Source: Azohydromonas australica DSM 1124 (GTDB lineage Bacteria > Pseudomonadota > Gammaproteobacteria > Burkholderiales > Burkholderiaceae_C). From it: a stretch of DNA of 64,000 nucleotides. The stretch's first letter is position 1. The number at the start of each line of letters is the position of its first letter. The position numbers and the translations under genes are program-made. The DNA lies in NCBI RefSeq assembly GCF_000430725.1, contig NZ_KE387203.1, positions 265,657 to 329,656 of the forward strand. Direction: 5' to 3'. Shown one piece after another: positions 10,692 to 21,496 of the stretch. The notes under the pieces were generated by a model that was not told the origin of the DNA, ran no database searches, and saw only the letters and a list, made by a program, of their open reading frames with translations.

Positions 10692-11048
10692 ATGATCACC
10701 ACCGCTTCCGGCCTGCAGTACGAAGACACCACGCCGGGTACCGGCGCCACCGCGCAAGCGGGCACCAACGTCACGGTGCACTACACCGGCTGGCTGCAAG
10801 ACCCGTCCAAGCCGGACGGCCGTGGCCGCAAGTTCGACTCCAGCAAGGACCGCCGCGACCCCTTCCGCTTCAACCTCGGCGCGGGCCAGGTGATCCAGGG
10901 CTGGGACGAGGGCGTGCAGGGCATGCAGGAAGGCGGCACGCGCGTGCTGGTGATCCCGCCCGAGCTGGGCTACGGTGCCTACGGCGCCGGCGGCGTGATC
11001 CCGCCCAACGCCACGCTGGTGTTCGAGGTCGAGCTGCTCAAGGCCTGA
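10692..11048 (+). CDS. FKBP-type peptidyl-prolyl cis-trans isomerase
   Basis: A single-domain, 118-residue FKBP. Characteristic elements are [72 protein letters not shown]. The active-site aromatic and acidic positions (Y in HYTG, D in FDSS, W in GWDEG, Y in LGYG) are present. There is no signal peptide, so it should be cytoplasmic. GGAGACGCTCCGC before the ATG at 10692 supplies a Shine-Dalgarno. It is followed by a strong intrinsic terminator at 11065-11102. It probably belongs to a transcript of its own or with the preceding small membrane gene, 41 bp upstream. Confidence 0.95.
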   Translation: MITTASGLQYEDTTPGTGATAQAGTNVTVHYTGWLQDPSKPDGRGRKFDSSKDRRDPFRFNLGAGQVIQGWDEGVQGMQEGGTRVLVIPPELGYGAYGAGGVIPPNATLVFEVELLKA

Positions 11049-11064
11049 TCGCCCTCTTCCCATG

Positions 11065-11102
11065 AAAAAACCCGCCGGGCTCGCGCCAGGCGGGTTTTTT
11101 AT
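11065..11102. terminator. Intrinsic terminator after FKBP gene
   Basis: AAAAAACCCGCC, a 12-base loop, then GGCGGGTTTTTT: a perfect stem with A and T runs on both sides, so it can work in both directions. It lies between the convergent FKBP and DEAD-box helicase genes. Confidence 0.92.
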
Positions 11103-11152
11103 TCAGGGGTTCAGCGCTTCAGCGGGACAGGCTGGCCGCCCGCTGCAGGCGA

Positions 11153-12802
<1,650 letters not shown>

Positions 12803-13094
12803 CAGAGTATTTTCTTCAGCGCCAGCTGACAGCAGCCGGCTTGGCTGCGCCACACAGGCACCGCCAGAGCAAGTCGCGGGAGGAACGGAAGGAACATTTC
12901 CACCGGCCCAAGGGAGAAGCGGGCAGGTGCACCGGTCCAAAAGCGACGGCATCGCCGCCGACCGGTTCTACGAAGCCCGAGCGGGTCCGCAGGAAGATCA
13001 AGTTCCGCCACGCGCTGTCGTGCGGGAGAACTCGATGAAGGTCAGAGGGGATGAACGAACGGTGCCCACAAATCAGCACCGAGCCCGCATTGTA
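12803..13094 (-). promoter_or_regulatory. Long 5' leader and promoter of the DEAD-box helicase gene
   Basis: The 342-bp gap between orn and the helicase start has no credible gene. On the minus strand TACAAT at 13089-13094 is a good -10, giving a predicted 5' leader of about 280 bases. A dyad TAAGGGC-N10-GCCCTTA (13093-13116) overlaps the promoter, and TTTTGGGG/CCCCAAAA (13118-13141) lies beside it near the orn stop codon. Long leaders are known for helicase and cold-shock genes, but I see no specific cold-shock motif. Confidence 0.4.
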
Positions 13095-13144
13095 AGGGCC
13101 TCCGTGAAAGCCCTTATTTTTGGGGCTTGAAAACCCCAAAAGCG

Positions 13145-13702
13145 TCAGACCGCCAGGAAGGTGCGGCGGTAGTGCAGCAGCTCGTCGATGGACTCTTGAA
13201 TGTCGGCCAGCGCGGTGTGCGCCTGCGCCTTCTTGAAGCCTTCCAGCGCAGCGGGCTTCCAGCGCTTGGCCAGCTCCTTGAGCGTGCTCACGTCCAGGTT
13301 GCGGTAGTGGAAGAAGGACTCCAGCTTAGGCATGTAGTTGGCGAGGAAGCGCCGGTCCTGGCAGATGGAGTTGCCGCACATCGGGCTCTTGCCCGCAGGC
13401 ACGTACTGCTTGAGCCAGTCGATGACGGCCTGCTGCGCCTGCGCCTCGTCCACGGTGGACGCCTTCACGCGGTCGATCAGCCCGCTCTTGCCGTGCGTGC
13501 CCTTGTTCCAGGCGTCCATGGCGTCGAGCGTGGCGTCGCTCTGGTGGATGGCGAACACGGGCCCTTCGGCACGCACGTTGAGCTGGGCATCGGTAACGAC
13601 GACGGCGATCTCGATGATGCGGTCGCGGTCGGGGAAAAGGCCGGTCATCTCCAGGTCGATCCAGATCAGGTTCTGGTCGCTGGCGGCGAGCTCGGTCGTC
13701 AT
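13145..13702 (-). CDS. orn: Oligoribonuclease
   Basis: Orn, the DEDDh 3'-5' exonuclease that degrades diribonucleotides including pGpG, so it also closes c-di-GMP turnover. The 185-residue product has the family signatures: [10 protein letters not shown] (DE of motif I), the second D near [15 protein letters not shown], and [15 protein letters not shown] carrying the H-x(4)-D pair. The start [21 protein letters not shown], preceded by GAGGACTTTTTCC, is accepted. Divergent from the M48 protease gene with 63 bp between. A short dyad (13118-13141) beyond its stop may act as a weak terminator. Confidence 0.97.
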   Translation of the reverse strand: MTTELAASDQNLIWIDLEMTGLFPDRDRIIEIAVVVTDAQLNVRAEGPVFAIHQSDATLDAMDAWNKGTHGKSGLIDRVKASTVDEAQAQQAVIDWLKQYVPAGKSPMCGNSICQDRRFLANYMPKLESFFHYRNLDVSTLKELAKRWKPAALEGFKKAQAHTALADIQESIDELLHYRRTFLAV

Positions 13703-13765
13703 GGGAAAAAGTCCTCGTGGGCTGGCTGGAAAGGGGGCGATTGTCGCAGCCCTACACTTGCCGCC

Positions 13766-15028
13766 ATGTCTGCCTTGACCCTGCTCTTCGCAGGCGCCGT
13801 GCTGTTGGCGCTGCTCCTGAAATTCTGGCTTGCCACGCGCCAGATGCGCCACGTGGCACTGCACCGCGACAGGGTGCCGGCGGCCTTTGCCGGAGCGGTG
13901 TCGTTGCGCGCACATCAACGCGCGGCGGACTACACGCTGGCGCGCGGGCGCTTCGGGCTGCTGCAGGCGGCCTTCAGCTCGGCGCTGCTGCTGGCCTGGA
14001 CGCTGCTGGGCGGGCTGGATGCGCTCAACGCGCTGCTGCGCGACAACGTGCAGCCGGTGCTGGGCGACATGGGCTACCAGCTCGCGCTGCTGGGTGCCTT
14101 CGCGGTCATCGGCGCGCTGCTGGACCTGCCCTTCGAGCTCTACCGCACCTTCGTGCTGGAGCAGCGCTTCGGCTTCAACCGCATGACCTGGAAGCTGTAC
14201 CTGGGCGACATGCTCAAGGGCCTGCTGGTGGGCGTGCTCATCGGGCTGCCGCTGGCGGCGCTGGTGCTGTGGATCATGGGCACCACCGGGCAGCTGTGGT
14301 GGCTGTGGGCCTGGGGCGCGTGGACGGGGTTCCAGCTCCTGGCGCTGGTGCTGTACCCGACGCTGATCGCGCCGCTGTTCAACCGCTTCACGCCGCTGCC
14401 CGAGGGCGAGCTCAAGACGCAGGTGCAGTCGCTGATGCAGCGCTGCGGCTTCGCTGCCAAGGGCCTGTTCGTGATGGACGGCAGCCGCCGCTCCGCGCAT
14501 GCCAACGCCTACTTCACGGGCCTGGGCGCGGCCAAGCGCGTGGTGTTCTTCGACACACTGCTGTCCAAGCTCAACGGCAACGAGATCGAGGCCGTGCTGG
14601 CGCACGAGCTGGGCCACTACAAGCACCGCCACGTGCTCAAGCGCATGGTGCTGGCCTTCGGATTGAGCCTGGCCGGGCTGGCGCTGCTGGGCTGGCTCTC
14701 CAGCCAGGCCTGGTTCTACCTGGGCCTGGGCGTGCAGCCCAGCCTGGACGCGCCCAACGACGCGCTGGCGCTGCTGCTGTTCATGCTGGTGCTGCCGCCC
14801 TTCATGTTCCTGCTCTCGCCGCTGGGAGCGCGGCTGTCGCGCCGCCACGAGTTCGAGGCCGACGCCTACGCCTGCGCCCAGGCCGACGGACGCGACCTGG
14901 CCAACGCGCTGCTCAAGCTGCATGAGGACAACGCCTCCACGCTCACGCCCGATCCGCTGTACGCGCGCTTCTACTACTCGCACCCGCCGGCCACCGAGCG
15001 CCTGGCAGCCCTGCGGGCGCAGTCCTGA
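13766..15028 (+). CDS. M48 (Ste24-like) zinc metalloprotease
   Basis: A 420-residue integral membrane peptidase of the M48 family, Ste24/CAAX-protease type. Several hydrophobic segments span the N-terminal half and the region 290-350. The zinc site [12 protein letters not shown] has ligands H280 and H284, with E in [11 protein letters not shown] as the likely third ligand. [12 protein letters not shown] and [13 protein letters not shown] are typical of the family. Bacterial relatives work in inner-membrane protein quality control; yeast Ste24 cleaves prenylated a-factor. The start giving [12 protein letters not shown] follows TACACT by seven bases with no Shine-Dalgarno, a possible leaderless gene. 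It precedes rsgA by two bases and should be co-transcribed. Confidence 0.92.
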   Translation: MSALTLLFAGAVLLALLLKFWLATRQMRHVALHRDRVPAAFAGAVSLRAHQRAADYTLARGRFGLLQAAFSSALLLAWTLLGGLDALNALLRDNVQPVLGDMGYQLALLGAFAVIGALLDLPFELYRTFVLEQRFGFNRMTWKLYLGDMLKGLLVGVLIGLPLAALVLWIMGTTGQLWWLWAWGAWTGFQLLALVLYPTLIAPLFNRFTPLPEGELKTQVQSLMQRCGFAAKGLFVMDGSRRSAHANAYFTGLGAAKRVVFFDTLLSKLNGNEIEAVLAHELGHYKHRHVLKRMVLAFGLSLAGLALLGWLSSQAWFYLGLGVQPSLDAPNDALALLLFMLVLPPFMFLLSPLGARLSRRHEFEADAYACAQADGRDLANALLKLHEDNASTLTPDPLYARFYYSHPPATERLAALRAQS

Positions 15029-15030
15029 TC

Positions 15031-15939
15031 ATGGGGCGCCATAGCGAGCTCGATATCGGGCTGGTGGTGTCCGCGCACGGACGCCACGTGATGGTGGAGA
15101 CGCCCGAGGGCGAGCGCGTGCAGTGCCACCTGCGCGGCAAGAAGCTGGAGTGCGTGGTGGGCGACCGCGTGCGCTGGCAGGCCAGCGGCGACGAGGGCGT
15201 GGTCGAGCAGGTGGAGCCGCGGCGCAACCTGCTGATGCGCCAGGACGAGTGGCGCACCAAGTCCTTCGCCGCCAACATCGACCAGGTGCTGATGCTCGTG
15301 GCCGGCGAGCCGATGTTCAGCGAGTCGCAGCTCAGCCGCGCGCTGATCGCCGCCGAGAGCGCCGGCATCCCCGTGCGCGTGCTGCTCAACAAGGCCGAGC
15401 TGCCGCAGGCCGACGCGGCGCGCGAGCGGCTGCAGCCCTACCGCGCCATGGGCGTGGAAGTGCTGGAGGCCTCGCTCAAGACCCGCCCGGAGGAGTCGCG
15501 CGCGCTGCTCACGCCGCTGCTGCAGGACGCCGCCACGCTGGTGCTGGGCCCCAGCGGCACGGGCAAGAGCACGCTGGTGAACCTGCTGGTGCAGGACGCG
15601 CAGGCGCAGGTGGGCGACATCTCGCAGGCGCTCAACTCCGGCCGCCACACCACCACCACCACGCGCTGGTACTGGCTGGACCCGGCGTTGCGCCGCGGCG
15701 CGCTGATCGACTCGCCCGGCTTCCAGGAATTCGGCCTGCGCCAGATCCCGGCGGACGAGCTACCCATGCTCATGCCGGACCTGCGCGCGCATGTGCCGGA
15801 GTGCCGCTTCTACAACTGCACGCACCGCCACGAGCCGGGCTGCGGCGTGCGTGCCGCGGTGGAGCGCGGTGACATCGCCGCCAGCCGCTACCGCATCTAC
15901 GGCGAGATCCGCGAGGAGTTGGAACGCACGAAGTGGTGA
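15031..15939 (+). CDS. rsgA: Small ribosomal subunit biogenesis GTPase RsgA
   Basis: RsgA (YjeQ) is a circularly permuted GTPase acting in late maturation of the 30S subunit. The 302-residue protein shows the N-terminal OB-fold (residues about 5-75), then the permuted G motifs: NKAEL (G4) near 110, the P-loop GPSGTGKSTLVN (G1) near residue 173, and DSPGFQEFGL (G3) near 230. The C-terminal zinc finger is formed by CRFYNCTHRHEPGC. It starts two bases after the M48 gene stops. Downstream the next gene is convergent. Orn, M48 protease and RsgA are neighbours in many beta-proteobacteria. Confidence 0.97.
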   Translation: MGRHSELDIGLVVSAHGRHVMVETPEGERVQCHLRGKKLECVVGDRVRWQASGDEGVVEQVEPRRNLLMRQDEWRTKSFAANIDQVLMLVAGEPMFSESQLSRALIAAESAGIPVRVLLNKAELPQADAARERLQPYRAMGVEVLEASLKTRPEESRALLTPLLQDAATLVLGPSGTGKSTLVNLLVQDAQAQVGDISQALNSGRHTTTTTRWYWLDPALRRGALIDSPGFQEFGLRQIPADELPMLMPDLRAHVPECRFYNCTHRHEPGCGVRAAVERGDIAASRYRIYGEIREELERTKW

Positions 15940-15945
15940 GGCAGG

Positions 15946-15998
15946 ATCCGCCTCATCCGGGCCGGGCCTTCAGCCCGGGCTGCGAGGCGCGGCGGATT
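15946..15998. terminator. GC-rich hairpins between rsgA and cobD-like gene
   Basis: CCGGGC-CTTCA-GCCCGG (15962-15978) nested within ATCCGCC/GGCGGAT arms, located between convergent genes. There is no U-run, so a factor-independent terminator is uncertain. Confidence 0.35.
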
Positions 15999-16987
15999 CA
16001 GCCGAGCACGTTGGCCAGCGTCAGCAGCGCCAGCAGCAGCAGCCACAGCACCATCGAGCGCCACACCAGGCCGACGATGCTCTGCAGGTGGCCGAGCTGC
16101 GGCGGCAGCCCGGGCGTGGAGCCCAGCGCGCCCTCGATCTCGCCGCCGGCGCCCACGTGGAAGGTCTTGCTGCGGTCGGGCGTGACGCCAGGGGCCACGC
16201 TGCCGCCGAGCTGCACGCCCAGTGCGCCGGCCGCGGCGGCGAGGATGATGCCCTCGTTCTGATGCAACCACAGCCCGGCATCGCGCCGCCAGCCGTTGAC
16301 CGCCTCCTCGAAGTTGCCCACCACCGCGAAGCCGAAGGCCGTGAGCCGCGCGGGCACGTGGTCGATGCCGCCGAAGAGCTGCTGCGAGATCCGCATCAGC
16401 CGTTCGTTGGCCGGCACGCCCAGGGTGCGGCTCTTGAAGGCCCAGTAGCGGCTGGCGAACTCGGCCATGCGGTAGAGCACCGCGCCGGCCGGGCCCAGGC
16501 CCAGCGAGGACAGCAGCACGAACCAGAAGAACACGCCGAACACGTGGCGGTGCGCCGCCAGCAGCGCGTGCTCGATGACGTGGCGCAGCAGCTCGGTGCG
16601 CGGCAGCTCGCTGGTGTCCAGATGGCGCCACTCGGCCAGCAGCTGGCGCGCCTGCAGCTCGTCGCCGCGGTCCAGCGCATCGCGGATGTCGGTGAAGAAG
16701 TGGCTGAACTGCCTGAAGCCCAGCGTGAGGTAGAGCACCAGCACGTCGAAGGCCAGCGCCAGCACCATGCTCAGGTGCGCGACGCCCACGTACAGCAGCG
16801 AGGCCAGCAGCGCCGGCGCCAGCACCGTGACGCCCCACACCACCCAGGCGTGATGCTCGCGCCCGGCGTCGAAGTTGCGCCCGGTCCAGCGCACCCAGGA
16901 GATCAGCGCATGATGGATGCGGTTGTCCCGAGGCAGCGGCTTGAGCTGCTCGATCAACAGGGCCAGCAGGACGGCGAAGAAACTCAT
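15998..16987 (-). CDS. CobD/CbiB-family membrane protein
   Basis: A 329-residue membrane protein of the CobD/CbiB family. CbiB makes adenosylcobinamide phosphate from cobyric acid and an aminopropanol unit. This lone copy, away from any cobalamin genes, belongs to a group often annotated as a regulatory or cobalamin-like protein, so a true B12 role is unproven. Hydrophobic helices occur near residues 2-14, 45-85, 150-175 and at the C-terminus (SMVLWLLLLALLTLANVL). HVPARLTAFGFAVVGNFEEAVNGWR resembles the CbiB signature. TATGAT lies eight bases before the ATG and no Shine-Dalgarno is seen. Confidence 0.8.
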   Translation of the reverse strand: MSFFAVLLALLIEQLKPLPRDNRIHHALISWVRWTGRNFDAGREHHAWVVWGVTVLAPALLASLLYVGVAHLSMVLALAFDVLVLYLTLGFRQFSHFFTDIRDALDRGDELQARQLLAEWRHLDTSELPRTELLRHVIEHALLAAHRHVFGVFFWFVLLSSLGLGPAGAVLYRMAEFASRYWAFKSRTLGVPANERLMRISQQLFGGIDHVPARLTAFGFAVVGNFEEAVNGWRRDAGLWLHQNEGIILAAAAGALGVQLGGSVAPGVTPDRSKTFHVGAGGEIEGALGSTPGLPPQLGHLQSIVGLVWRSMVLWLLLLALLTLANVLG

Positions 16988-17077
16988 CGTTGTGGATCAT
17001 ACCGATGGCGCCGCGCCGTCCTGGTGCGGCGGCACCGGCCGTGCCGGGCCGCGGGCGCGCCTGCGCGCGCGATCGAT

Positions 17078-17764
17078 TCAGGCGGCCAGGAAGCGGTAGA
17101 GGTTGCGCAGCATGGCCGCCGTGGCGCCCCAGATGAAGTACTCGCGCTGGCTGCCGACAGCGGTCCAGGGCATGGAAAGAAACTGCCGCGGCGCGCCGTC
17201 GAGCTCGATGCGGTGTCGACGGTGGTGTGCCGGCGTCATCAGCCATGCCAGCGGTACCTCGAAGGCCTCGGCCACCTCGAAGGGATCGATGCGCAGCTCG
17301 TAGGGCACGCCGACCAGCGCCACCACCGGCGTGACCCTGAAGGCCGTGATGGTCGTGTAGGCCGGCAGCGAGCCGATGACCTGCACGCGCTCGGGCTCCA
17401 AGCCCACCTCCTCCTGCGCCTCGCGCAGCGCGGTGGCCACCGCGTCGGCGTCCGTGGGCTCGGCGCGCCCGCCGGGAAAGCTGATCTGCCCGGCATGGGC
17501 CTTCAGGTGCGCCGTGCGCTGCGTCAGCAGGACGTGCAATGAACCGTCGGCGTGCTCCACCAGCGGCACCAGCACCGAGGCATCGGCCTTGGCCTGGATC
17601 GTCGCGTCCCGGCCGTCGGCGCGGGTTTCGGGCTGCCAGGGCGGCGGATTCGCGAAGCGCTGGCGCAGCGCCACGGCCGTGAGCCGCTCGGCCGGCACGG
17701 CGGGCAAGTGCTCGTCCATGCCGATCACCGGCACGGACTGGGGATCGAGGATCAGGGTGGTCAT
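17078..17764 (-). CDS. nudL: NUDIX hydrolase, CoA pyrophosphatase type
   Basis: A 228-residue NUDIX enzyme of the NudL/YeaB group, which splits CoA and acyl-CoA into 3',5'-ADP and phosphopantetheine. The NUDIX box is GGRAEPTDADAV...REAQEEVGLEP. It is preceded by the CoA-group motif LLTQRTAHLKAHAGQISFPGGR. The start MTTLILDPQSVPV follows TATGCT by six bases, without a Shine-Dalgarno, so a leaderless message is possible. The rplS terminator lies beyond its start, so it has its own promoter. Confidence 0.9.
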   Translation of the reverse strand: MTTLILDPQSVPVIGMDEHLPAVPAERLTAVALRQRFANPPPWQPETRADGRDATIQAKADASVLVPLVEHADGSLHVLLTQRTAHLKAHAGQISFPGGRAEPTDADAVATALREAQEEVGLEPERVQVIGSLPAYTTITAFRVTPVVALVGVPYELRIDPFEVAEAFEVPLAWLMTPAHHRRHRIELDGAPRQFLSMPWTAVGSQREYFIWGATAAMLRNLYRFLAA

Positions 17765-17845
17765 GGACTCAGCATAGGCCCGCGCCGCGAAGACCGCAGG
17801 CCGGCAATCCCGGCCCGCTTCGGGTACGGGCGCAGGGCCCGGCCG

Positions 17846-17882
17846 GAAAAAGAAAAGCCGCCCCTGGGGGCGGCTTTTCTGC
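17846..17882 (-). terminator. Terminator of the rpsP-rimM-trmD-rplS operon
   Basis: Read on the minus strand: AGAAAAGCCGCCCC, a short loop, GGGGCGGCTTTTCTTTTT. A strong stem with a U-rich tail, about 40 bases after the rplS stop codon. Confidence 0.93.
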
Positions 17883-17920
17883 TCGCGAGGCCGGCCCGTG
17901 AGGGCTGGCCGGCGGCGTCA

Positions 17921-18274
17921 TCAGGCCAGCTTTTCCTTGATGCGGGCCGACTTGCCGCTGCGCTGGCGCAGGTAGTACAGCTTGGCGCGGCGCACGTCAC
18001 CACGGCGCTTGACCTCGATGCCGGCAATCAGCGGGCTGTACAGCTGGAACGTACGCTCCACGCCTTCGCCGCTGGAGATCTTGCGCACGATGAAGCTGCT
18101 GTTGAGGCCGCGGTTGCGCTTGGCAATCACGACGCCTTCATAGGCCTGAACGCGCTTGCGGGTGCCTTCCACCACGTTCACGTTCACGATCACCGTGTCG
18201 CCGGGGGCGAACGCCGGGATGGTCTTGTTCAGGCGAGCGATTTCTTCCTGCTCGAGGGTCTGGATCAGGTCCAT
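17921..18274 (-). CDS. rplS: 50S ribosomal protein L19
   Basis: L19, located at the 30S-50S interface. The 117-residue product has the family sequence: [49 protein letters not shown] and [22 protein letters not shown] in pieces. The start is the ATG giving MDLIQTL; a TTG four codons upstream is not needed. It is last in the rpsP-rimM-trmD-rplS operon, 169 bp after trmD, and is followed by a strong terminator. Confidence 0.98.
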   Translation of the reverse strand: MDLIQTLEQEEIARLNKTIPAFAPGDTVIVNVNVVEGTRKRVQAYEGVVIAKRNRGLNSSFIVRKISSGEGVERTFQLYSPLIAGIEVKRRGDVRRAKLYYLRQRSGKSARIKEKLA

Positions 18275-18442
18275 GGGGTTCTCCAAGGGATCGTGCCGGC
18301 ACGTCGGTTGTTGGCCCAGGCGTCAGGTCCGAATGACCAGCCCAGGCTGCGAAAGAATTTCGCCCGGCAGAGGATCGAAAAGCCCTCGATTATATCCCAA
18401 GCCACAAGGCCTTTTTTGGGAGGCTGGTGCGGCCGGCGGGAT

Positions 18443-19246
18443 TTAAGGCGCCGGCGGCGGATCGAGGTCCAGCGTGCGCAGGAACTTCTCGTCCTCGCGG
18501 CTCAGGCGCCCGGCCGCGCGCGCGGCCTCGATGAGGTCAGGCCGCCGGCGCGCCGTCAGCTCCAGCGAGCGCTCCCGGCGCCAGCGCGCGATGCGGCCGT
18601 GGTGGCCGGAGAGCAGCACCTCCGGCACCGCGTCCACGCCGCCGTCCGCACGCGCAAGCTGCTCCGGACGGCTGTAGTGCGGGCAGTCGAGCAGCCCGTC
18701 CTCGAAGCTGTCCTGCTGGTGCGAGGCCGCGTCCTGCAGCACGCCGGGCTGCAGCCGCGCCACGGCATCGAGCAGCACCAGCGCCGGCAGCTCGCCGCCA
18801 GAGAGCACGAAGTCGCCCAGGCTCAGCTCCAGGTCCACGTGGCGGTCGATGAAGCGCTGGTCGATGCCCTCGTAGCGCCCGCACAGCAGCACGGCGCCCG
18901 GTCCGGCGGCGAGCTCGCGCACCAGGGCCTGGTCGAGCACGCGCCCCGTGGGCGAGAAGTGGATCAGCGGCACCGGCGGCGCATCGCCCTCCCCCTGCGC
19001 ACGCTCGGTGCGCACGGCGGCCAGGGCGCGTTCCAGCGGCGGGGCCATCATCACCATGCCCGGGCCGCCGCCGAAGGGGCGGTCGTCCACGCGCCGGTAG
19101 TTGCCCTCGGCGAAGTCGCGCAAGGGCCAGAGCTTGAGCTGCAGTCCGCCGCCGGCATAGGCGCGGCGCGTCACGCCCACCTCCAGGTGCGGCGCGAACA
19201 GCTCGGGGAAAAGGGTGATGACGTCGAAGCGCAGCACGGCAGGCAT
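18443..19246 (-). CDS. trmD: tRNA (guanine-N1-)-methyltransferase
   Basis: TrmD methylates G37 of tRNAs reading CUN, CCN and CGG codons, preventing +1 frameshifts; it is a SPOUT-class knotted dimer. The 267-residue product shows [54 protein letters not shown] and the knot/linker segment [19 protein letters not shown]. The C-terminus is slightly longer than in E. coli. It lies 23 bp after rimM in the S16 operon. The start codon is preceded by GCGCGCGGTGC and no strong Shine-Dalgarno, but the family N-terminus leaves little doubt. Confidence 0.98.
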   Translation of the reverse strand: MPAVLRFDVITLFPELFAPHLEVGVTRRAYAGGGLQLKLWPLRDFAEGNYRRVDDRPFGGGPGMVMMAPPLERALAAVRTERAQGEGDAPPVPLIHFSPTGRVLDQALVRELAAGPGAVLLCGRYEGIDQRFIDRHVDLELSLGDFVLSGGELPALVLLDAVARLQPGVLQDAASHQQDSFEDGLLDCPHYSRPEQLARADGGVDAVPEVLLSGHHGRIARWRRERSLELTARRRPDLIEAARAAGRLSREDEKFLRTLDLDPPPAP

Positions 19247-19269
19247 GCACCGCGCGCAGGGCGGCGGCG

Positions 19270-19854
19270 TCAGTAGTCGGCGCCCCAGTCGACCGTGATG
19301 CGCTTTTGCGCCAGGTCCACCTGGTCGATGTAGGCGGCGACGAAGGGAATCAGCCGCTCGGCTTCGAGCGCGCTCATGCCGGCGGGCACTTCCTTGGGTT
19401 GCACCCGCAGCACGCTGTGCGGGCCGGTGTCGAGCAGGTCCGTCACCGCGCCGAGGACGACGCCCTCGCGGTTGATCACCTCCAGCCCGATCAGGTCCAC
19501 CCAGTAGTACTCGCCGTCGTCGGCGGTGGGGAAGCTCGCGCGCGACACGAACACGCGCGCGCCCTTGAGCAGCTCGGCCGCGTTGCGGTCGGGCAGCTCC
19601 TGGGCGCTGGCCACCACTGCGTCGCCCTGTTCGCGCGCGGCCGTGATCTTCAGCAGCTTGGGGAAGCTGGCCGCCGCGGCGGCCGGCAGCCGCTCGGGCG
19701 GCTGCAGGAACCAGCGCCGCGAGGAGAACAGCGCCTGCGGATCGCTGGCATGGGGCAGGACCTTGATCCAGCCCTTGATGCCCCAGGCACCCGTCACGCG
19801 GCCGACCTCCACCGCGTCGGCGGGCCAGCTCGGCTCGTCAGGCGCCCAGGACAT
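19270..19854 (-). CDS. rimM: 16S rRNA processing protein RimM
   Basis: RimM assists maturation of the 30S head by acting with ribosomal protein S19. The 194-residue protein has the N-terminal RimM barrel ([24 protein letters not shown]) and the C-terminal PRC-barrel ([20 protein letters not shown] and [21 protein letters not shown] in pieces). It lies 25 bp downstream of rpsP, before trmD, in the standard operon order. Confidence 0.97.
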   Translation of the reverse strand: MSWAPDEPSWPADAVEVGRVTGAWGIKGWIKVLPHASDPQALFSSRRWFLQPPERLPAAAAASFPKLLKITAAREQGDAVVASAQELPDRNAAELLKGARVFVSRASFPTADDGEYYWVDLIGLEVINREGVVLGAVTDLLDTGPHSVLRVQPKEVPAGMSALEAERLIPFVAAYIDQVDLAQKRITVDWGADY

Positions 19855-19879
19855 CGGCTTGCAGCGGGTTCAGCGCCGA

Positions 19880-20185
19880 TTACTCGGCAGCGGCAACAGC
19901 AGCCGGCTCGGCGGCAGCGGCGGCCGGGGCTTGGCCGGCGGTGGCCTTCTTGGCCTGGTCCAGCAGGCGCGCCACGGTGGGCGACACTTGCGCGCCCACG
20001 CCGGTCCAGTAGCTCACGCGCTCCAGAGCGACGCGCAGCGGCTGCTCGGCGCCGGAGGCCACGGGGTTGTAGAAGCCCACGCGCTCGATGAAGCGACCGT
20101 CGCGGCGCTCGCGCGATTCAGCGACGACGATGTTGTAGAAGGGGCGCTTCTTGGAACCGCCGCGGGCCAGACGAATGACGACCAT
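19880..20185 (-). CDS. rpsP: 30S ribosomal protein S16
   Basis: S16, an assembly protein of the 30S body. The 101-residue protein begins [20 protein letters not shown], continues [23 protein letters not shown] and [25 protein letters not shown] in pieces, and has an alanine-rich tail of about 20 residues longer than the minimal family length. It is first in the rpsP-rimM-trmD-rplS operon. Confidence 0.98.
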   Translation of the reverse strand: MVVIRLARGGSKKRPFYNIVVAESRERRDGRFIERVGFYNPVASGAEQPLRVALERVSYWTGVGAQVSPTVARLLDQAKKATAGQAPAAAAAEPAAVAAAE

Positions 20186-20371
20186 GTGATTGACTCGATG
20201 TGCAGGGAAACGATCGCCGCACCAGGGACACGTGCAGGCCAGGCAGATCGGAAAAATTGCCGCGGCGCCCAGCAGAAAAACTGCCCTTGTGGCACGCGCG
20301 GCCCGCTTGTTCGGCGCCGTTAGATACGCGCAGGCCTGTTAAGCCCGCCAACACCGAAACCGCGCATTATA
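20186..20371 (-). promoter_or_regulatory. Promoter and leader of the rpsP operon
   Basis: Read on the minus strand, a perfect TATAAT lies at 20366-20371, giving a 5' leader of about 175 bases before rpsP. I find no good -35. The leader is long enough for autogenous control of the ribosomal operon, but I recognise no known motif. The plus-strand gene at 20432 diverges from here. Confidence 0.5.
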
Positions 20372-20431
20372 AACTGACTGGAAGCCAATCCCCGAAGCCG
20401 GCACCAAATCCGGCCTGACCCTGCCCCCGAC

Positions 20432-20968
20432 ATGAACCCGCTGCTGATCCGCCCGAGCACGCCCGAGGACTTTCCCTCCATTGCCCGCATCTATGCGCAC
20501 CACGTGCTGCACGGCTGCGCCACCTTCGAGACCGAGCCGCCCGCAGCCGAGGAAATGCTGCGCCGGCGCGAGGACGTGCTCGCCCGCGGCTGGCCCTGGC
20601 TGACGGCCGAGCGCGGCGGCACGGTGCTGGGCTACGCCTACGCCAACCAGCTGCGCCCGCGCCCGGCCTTCCGCTTCTGCCTGGAAGACTCCATCTACCT
20701 CGACCCCGACGCCCGCGGCCAGGGCGTGGGCCGCGCGCTGCTGGTGGAGCTGATGGCGCAATGCGAGGCGCGCGGCGCGCGGCAGATGGTGGCCGTAATC
20801 GGCGACTCGGCCAACGCCGCCTCCATCGGACTGCACCAAGCCTGCGGCTTCGAGCGCTGCGGCGGCCATGCCGCGGCGGGCTGGAAGTTCGGCCGCTGGG
20901 TCGACGTGGTGCTGATGCAGCGCGCGCTGGGCGAAGGCGCCACGACGCCGCCGCAGGAGCGCGCTTGA
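20432..20968 (+). CDS. GNAT family N-acetyltransferase (phosphinothricin acetyltransferase-like)
   Basis: A 178-residue GNAT enzyme resembling Pat/YncA proteins, which acetylate phosphinothricin, methionine sulfone or related amino acids. It shows IRPSTPEDFPSIARIYAHHVLHGCATFE at the N-terminus (in pieces) and the acetyl-CoA loop DPDARGQGVGRALLVELM, followed by IGLHQACGFE, typical of the subfamily. The substrate cannot be fixed from sequence. Its stop overlaps the TTG start of the next gene. Divergent from the rpsP operon. Confidence 0.88.
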   Translation: MNPLLIRPSTPEDFPSIARIYAHHVLHGCATFETEPPAAEEMLRRREDVLARGWPWLTAERGGTVLGYAYANQLRPRPAFRFCLEDSIYLDPDARGQGVGRALLVELMAQCEARGARQMVAVIGDSANAASIGLHQACGFERCGGHAAAGWKFGRWVDVVLMQRALGEGATTPPQERA

Positions 20969-21441
20969 GCGCTCGGGACGCGTCCGGCGCGTCCGGCGCC
21001 TCTCCCTACAAATCCAAGACGCTGGCCACCTGGATCGCCCTGCTGGGCGGCAGCCTGGGCCTGCACCGCTTCTACCTGTACGGCTGGCGCGACCTGCCGG
21101 GCTGGCTGCACCCCTGGCCCACGCTGGCCGGGCTGCACGGCGTGCGCCGCATGCTGGAGCTCGGCCAGGACGACCACGCCGCCTGGGCGCTGATCCCGCT
21201 GCTGGGACTGATGCTGGCGCAGGCGGCGCTCTTCGCCATCCTCTACGGCCTCACGCCCGATGCGCGCTGGGACGCGCGCCACAACCCGGGCCAGCCGGTG
21301 CAGGACACGCGCTGGGGCCCGGTGCTGGGCGCCATCGCCGGGCTGATGCTGGGCGCCGGCGTGCTCATGGCCACCATCGCCTTCAGCGGCCAGCGCTACT
21401 TCGAGTGGCAGATTGAGCAGGCGCACCGCATCAGCCAGTGA
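20965..21441 (+). CDS. TM2-domain-like membrane protein
   Basis: A 158-residue membrane protein with a TM2/NINE-like N-terminal unit: SPYKSKTLATWIALLGG, SLGLHRFYLYGW and a second hydrophobic stretch, followed by two more helices (ALIPLLGLMLAQAALFAILYG and VLGAIAGLMLGAGVLMATIAF in part). The proposed start is TTG at 20965, overlapping the upstream acetyltransferase stop (TTGA), which would couple translation; no ATG exists before the conserved region in this frame after that stop. Function unknown. A terminator hairpin follows. Confidence 0.7.
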   Translation: MSARDASGASGASPYKSKTLATWIALLGGSLGLHRFYLYGWRDLPGWLHPWPTLAGLHGVRRMLELGQDDHAAWALIPLLGLMLAQAALFAILYGLTPDARWDARHNPGQPVQDTRWGPVLGAIAGLMLGAGVLMATIAFSGQRYFEWQIEQAHRISQ

Positions 21442-21444
21442 AAC

Positions 21445-21475
21445 GAAAAAGGCCTGCCGCAGGGCAGGCCTTGAA
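21445..21475. terminator. Terminator between the TM2 gene and pit
   Basis: AAAAAGGCCTGCC-GCA-GGGCAGGCCTT: on the minus strand AAGGCCTGCCC...GGCAGGCCTTTTTCG, a strong stem with a U-run, ending the DUF47-pit operon. It may act weakly on the plus strand as well. Confidence 0.88.
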
Positions 21476-21496
21476 GCCAGGCGAGTCCGGCGAGGC

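Noticed and set aside
13093..13121. Plus-strand hairpin followed by T5 as a terminator
   Set aside because: No plus-strand gene ends upstream; the dyad overlaps the minus-strand TACAAT and is better read as part of the helicase promoter region.
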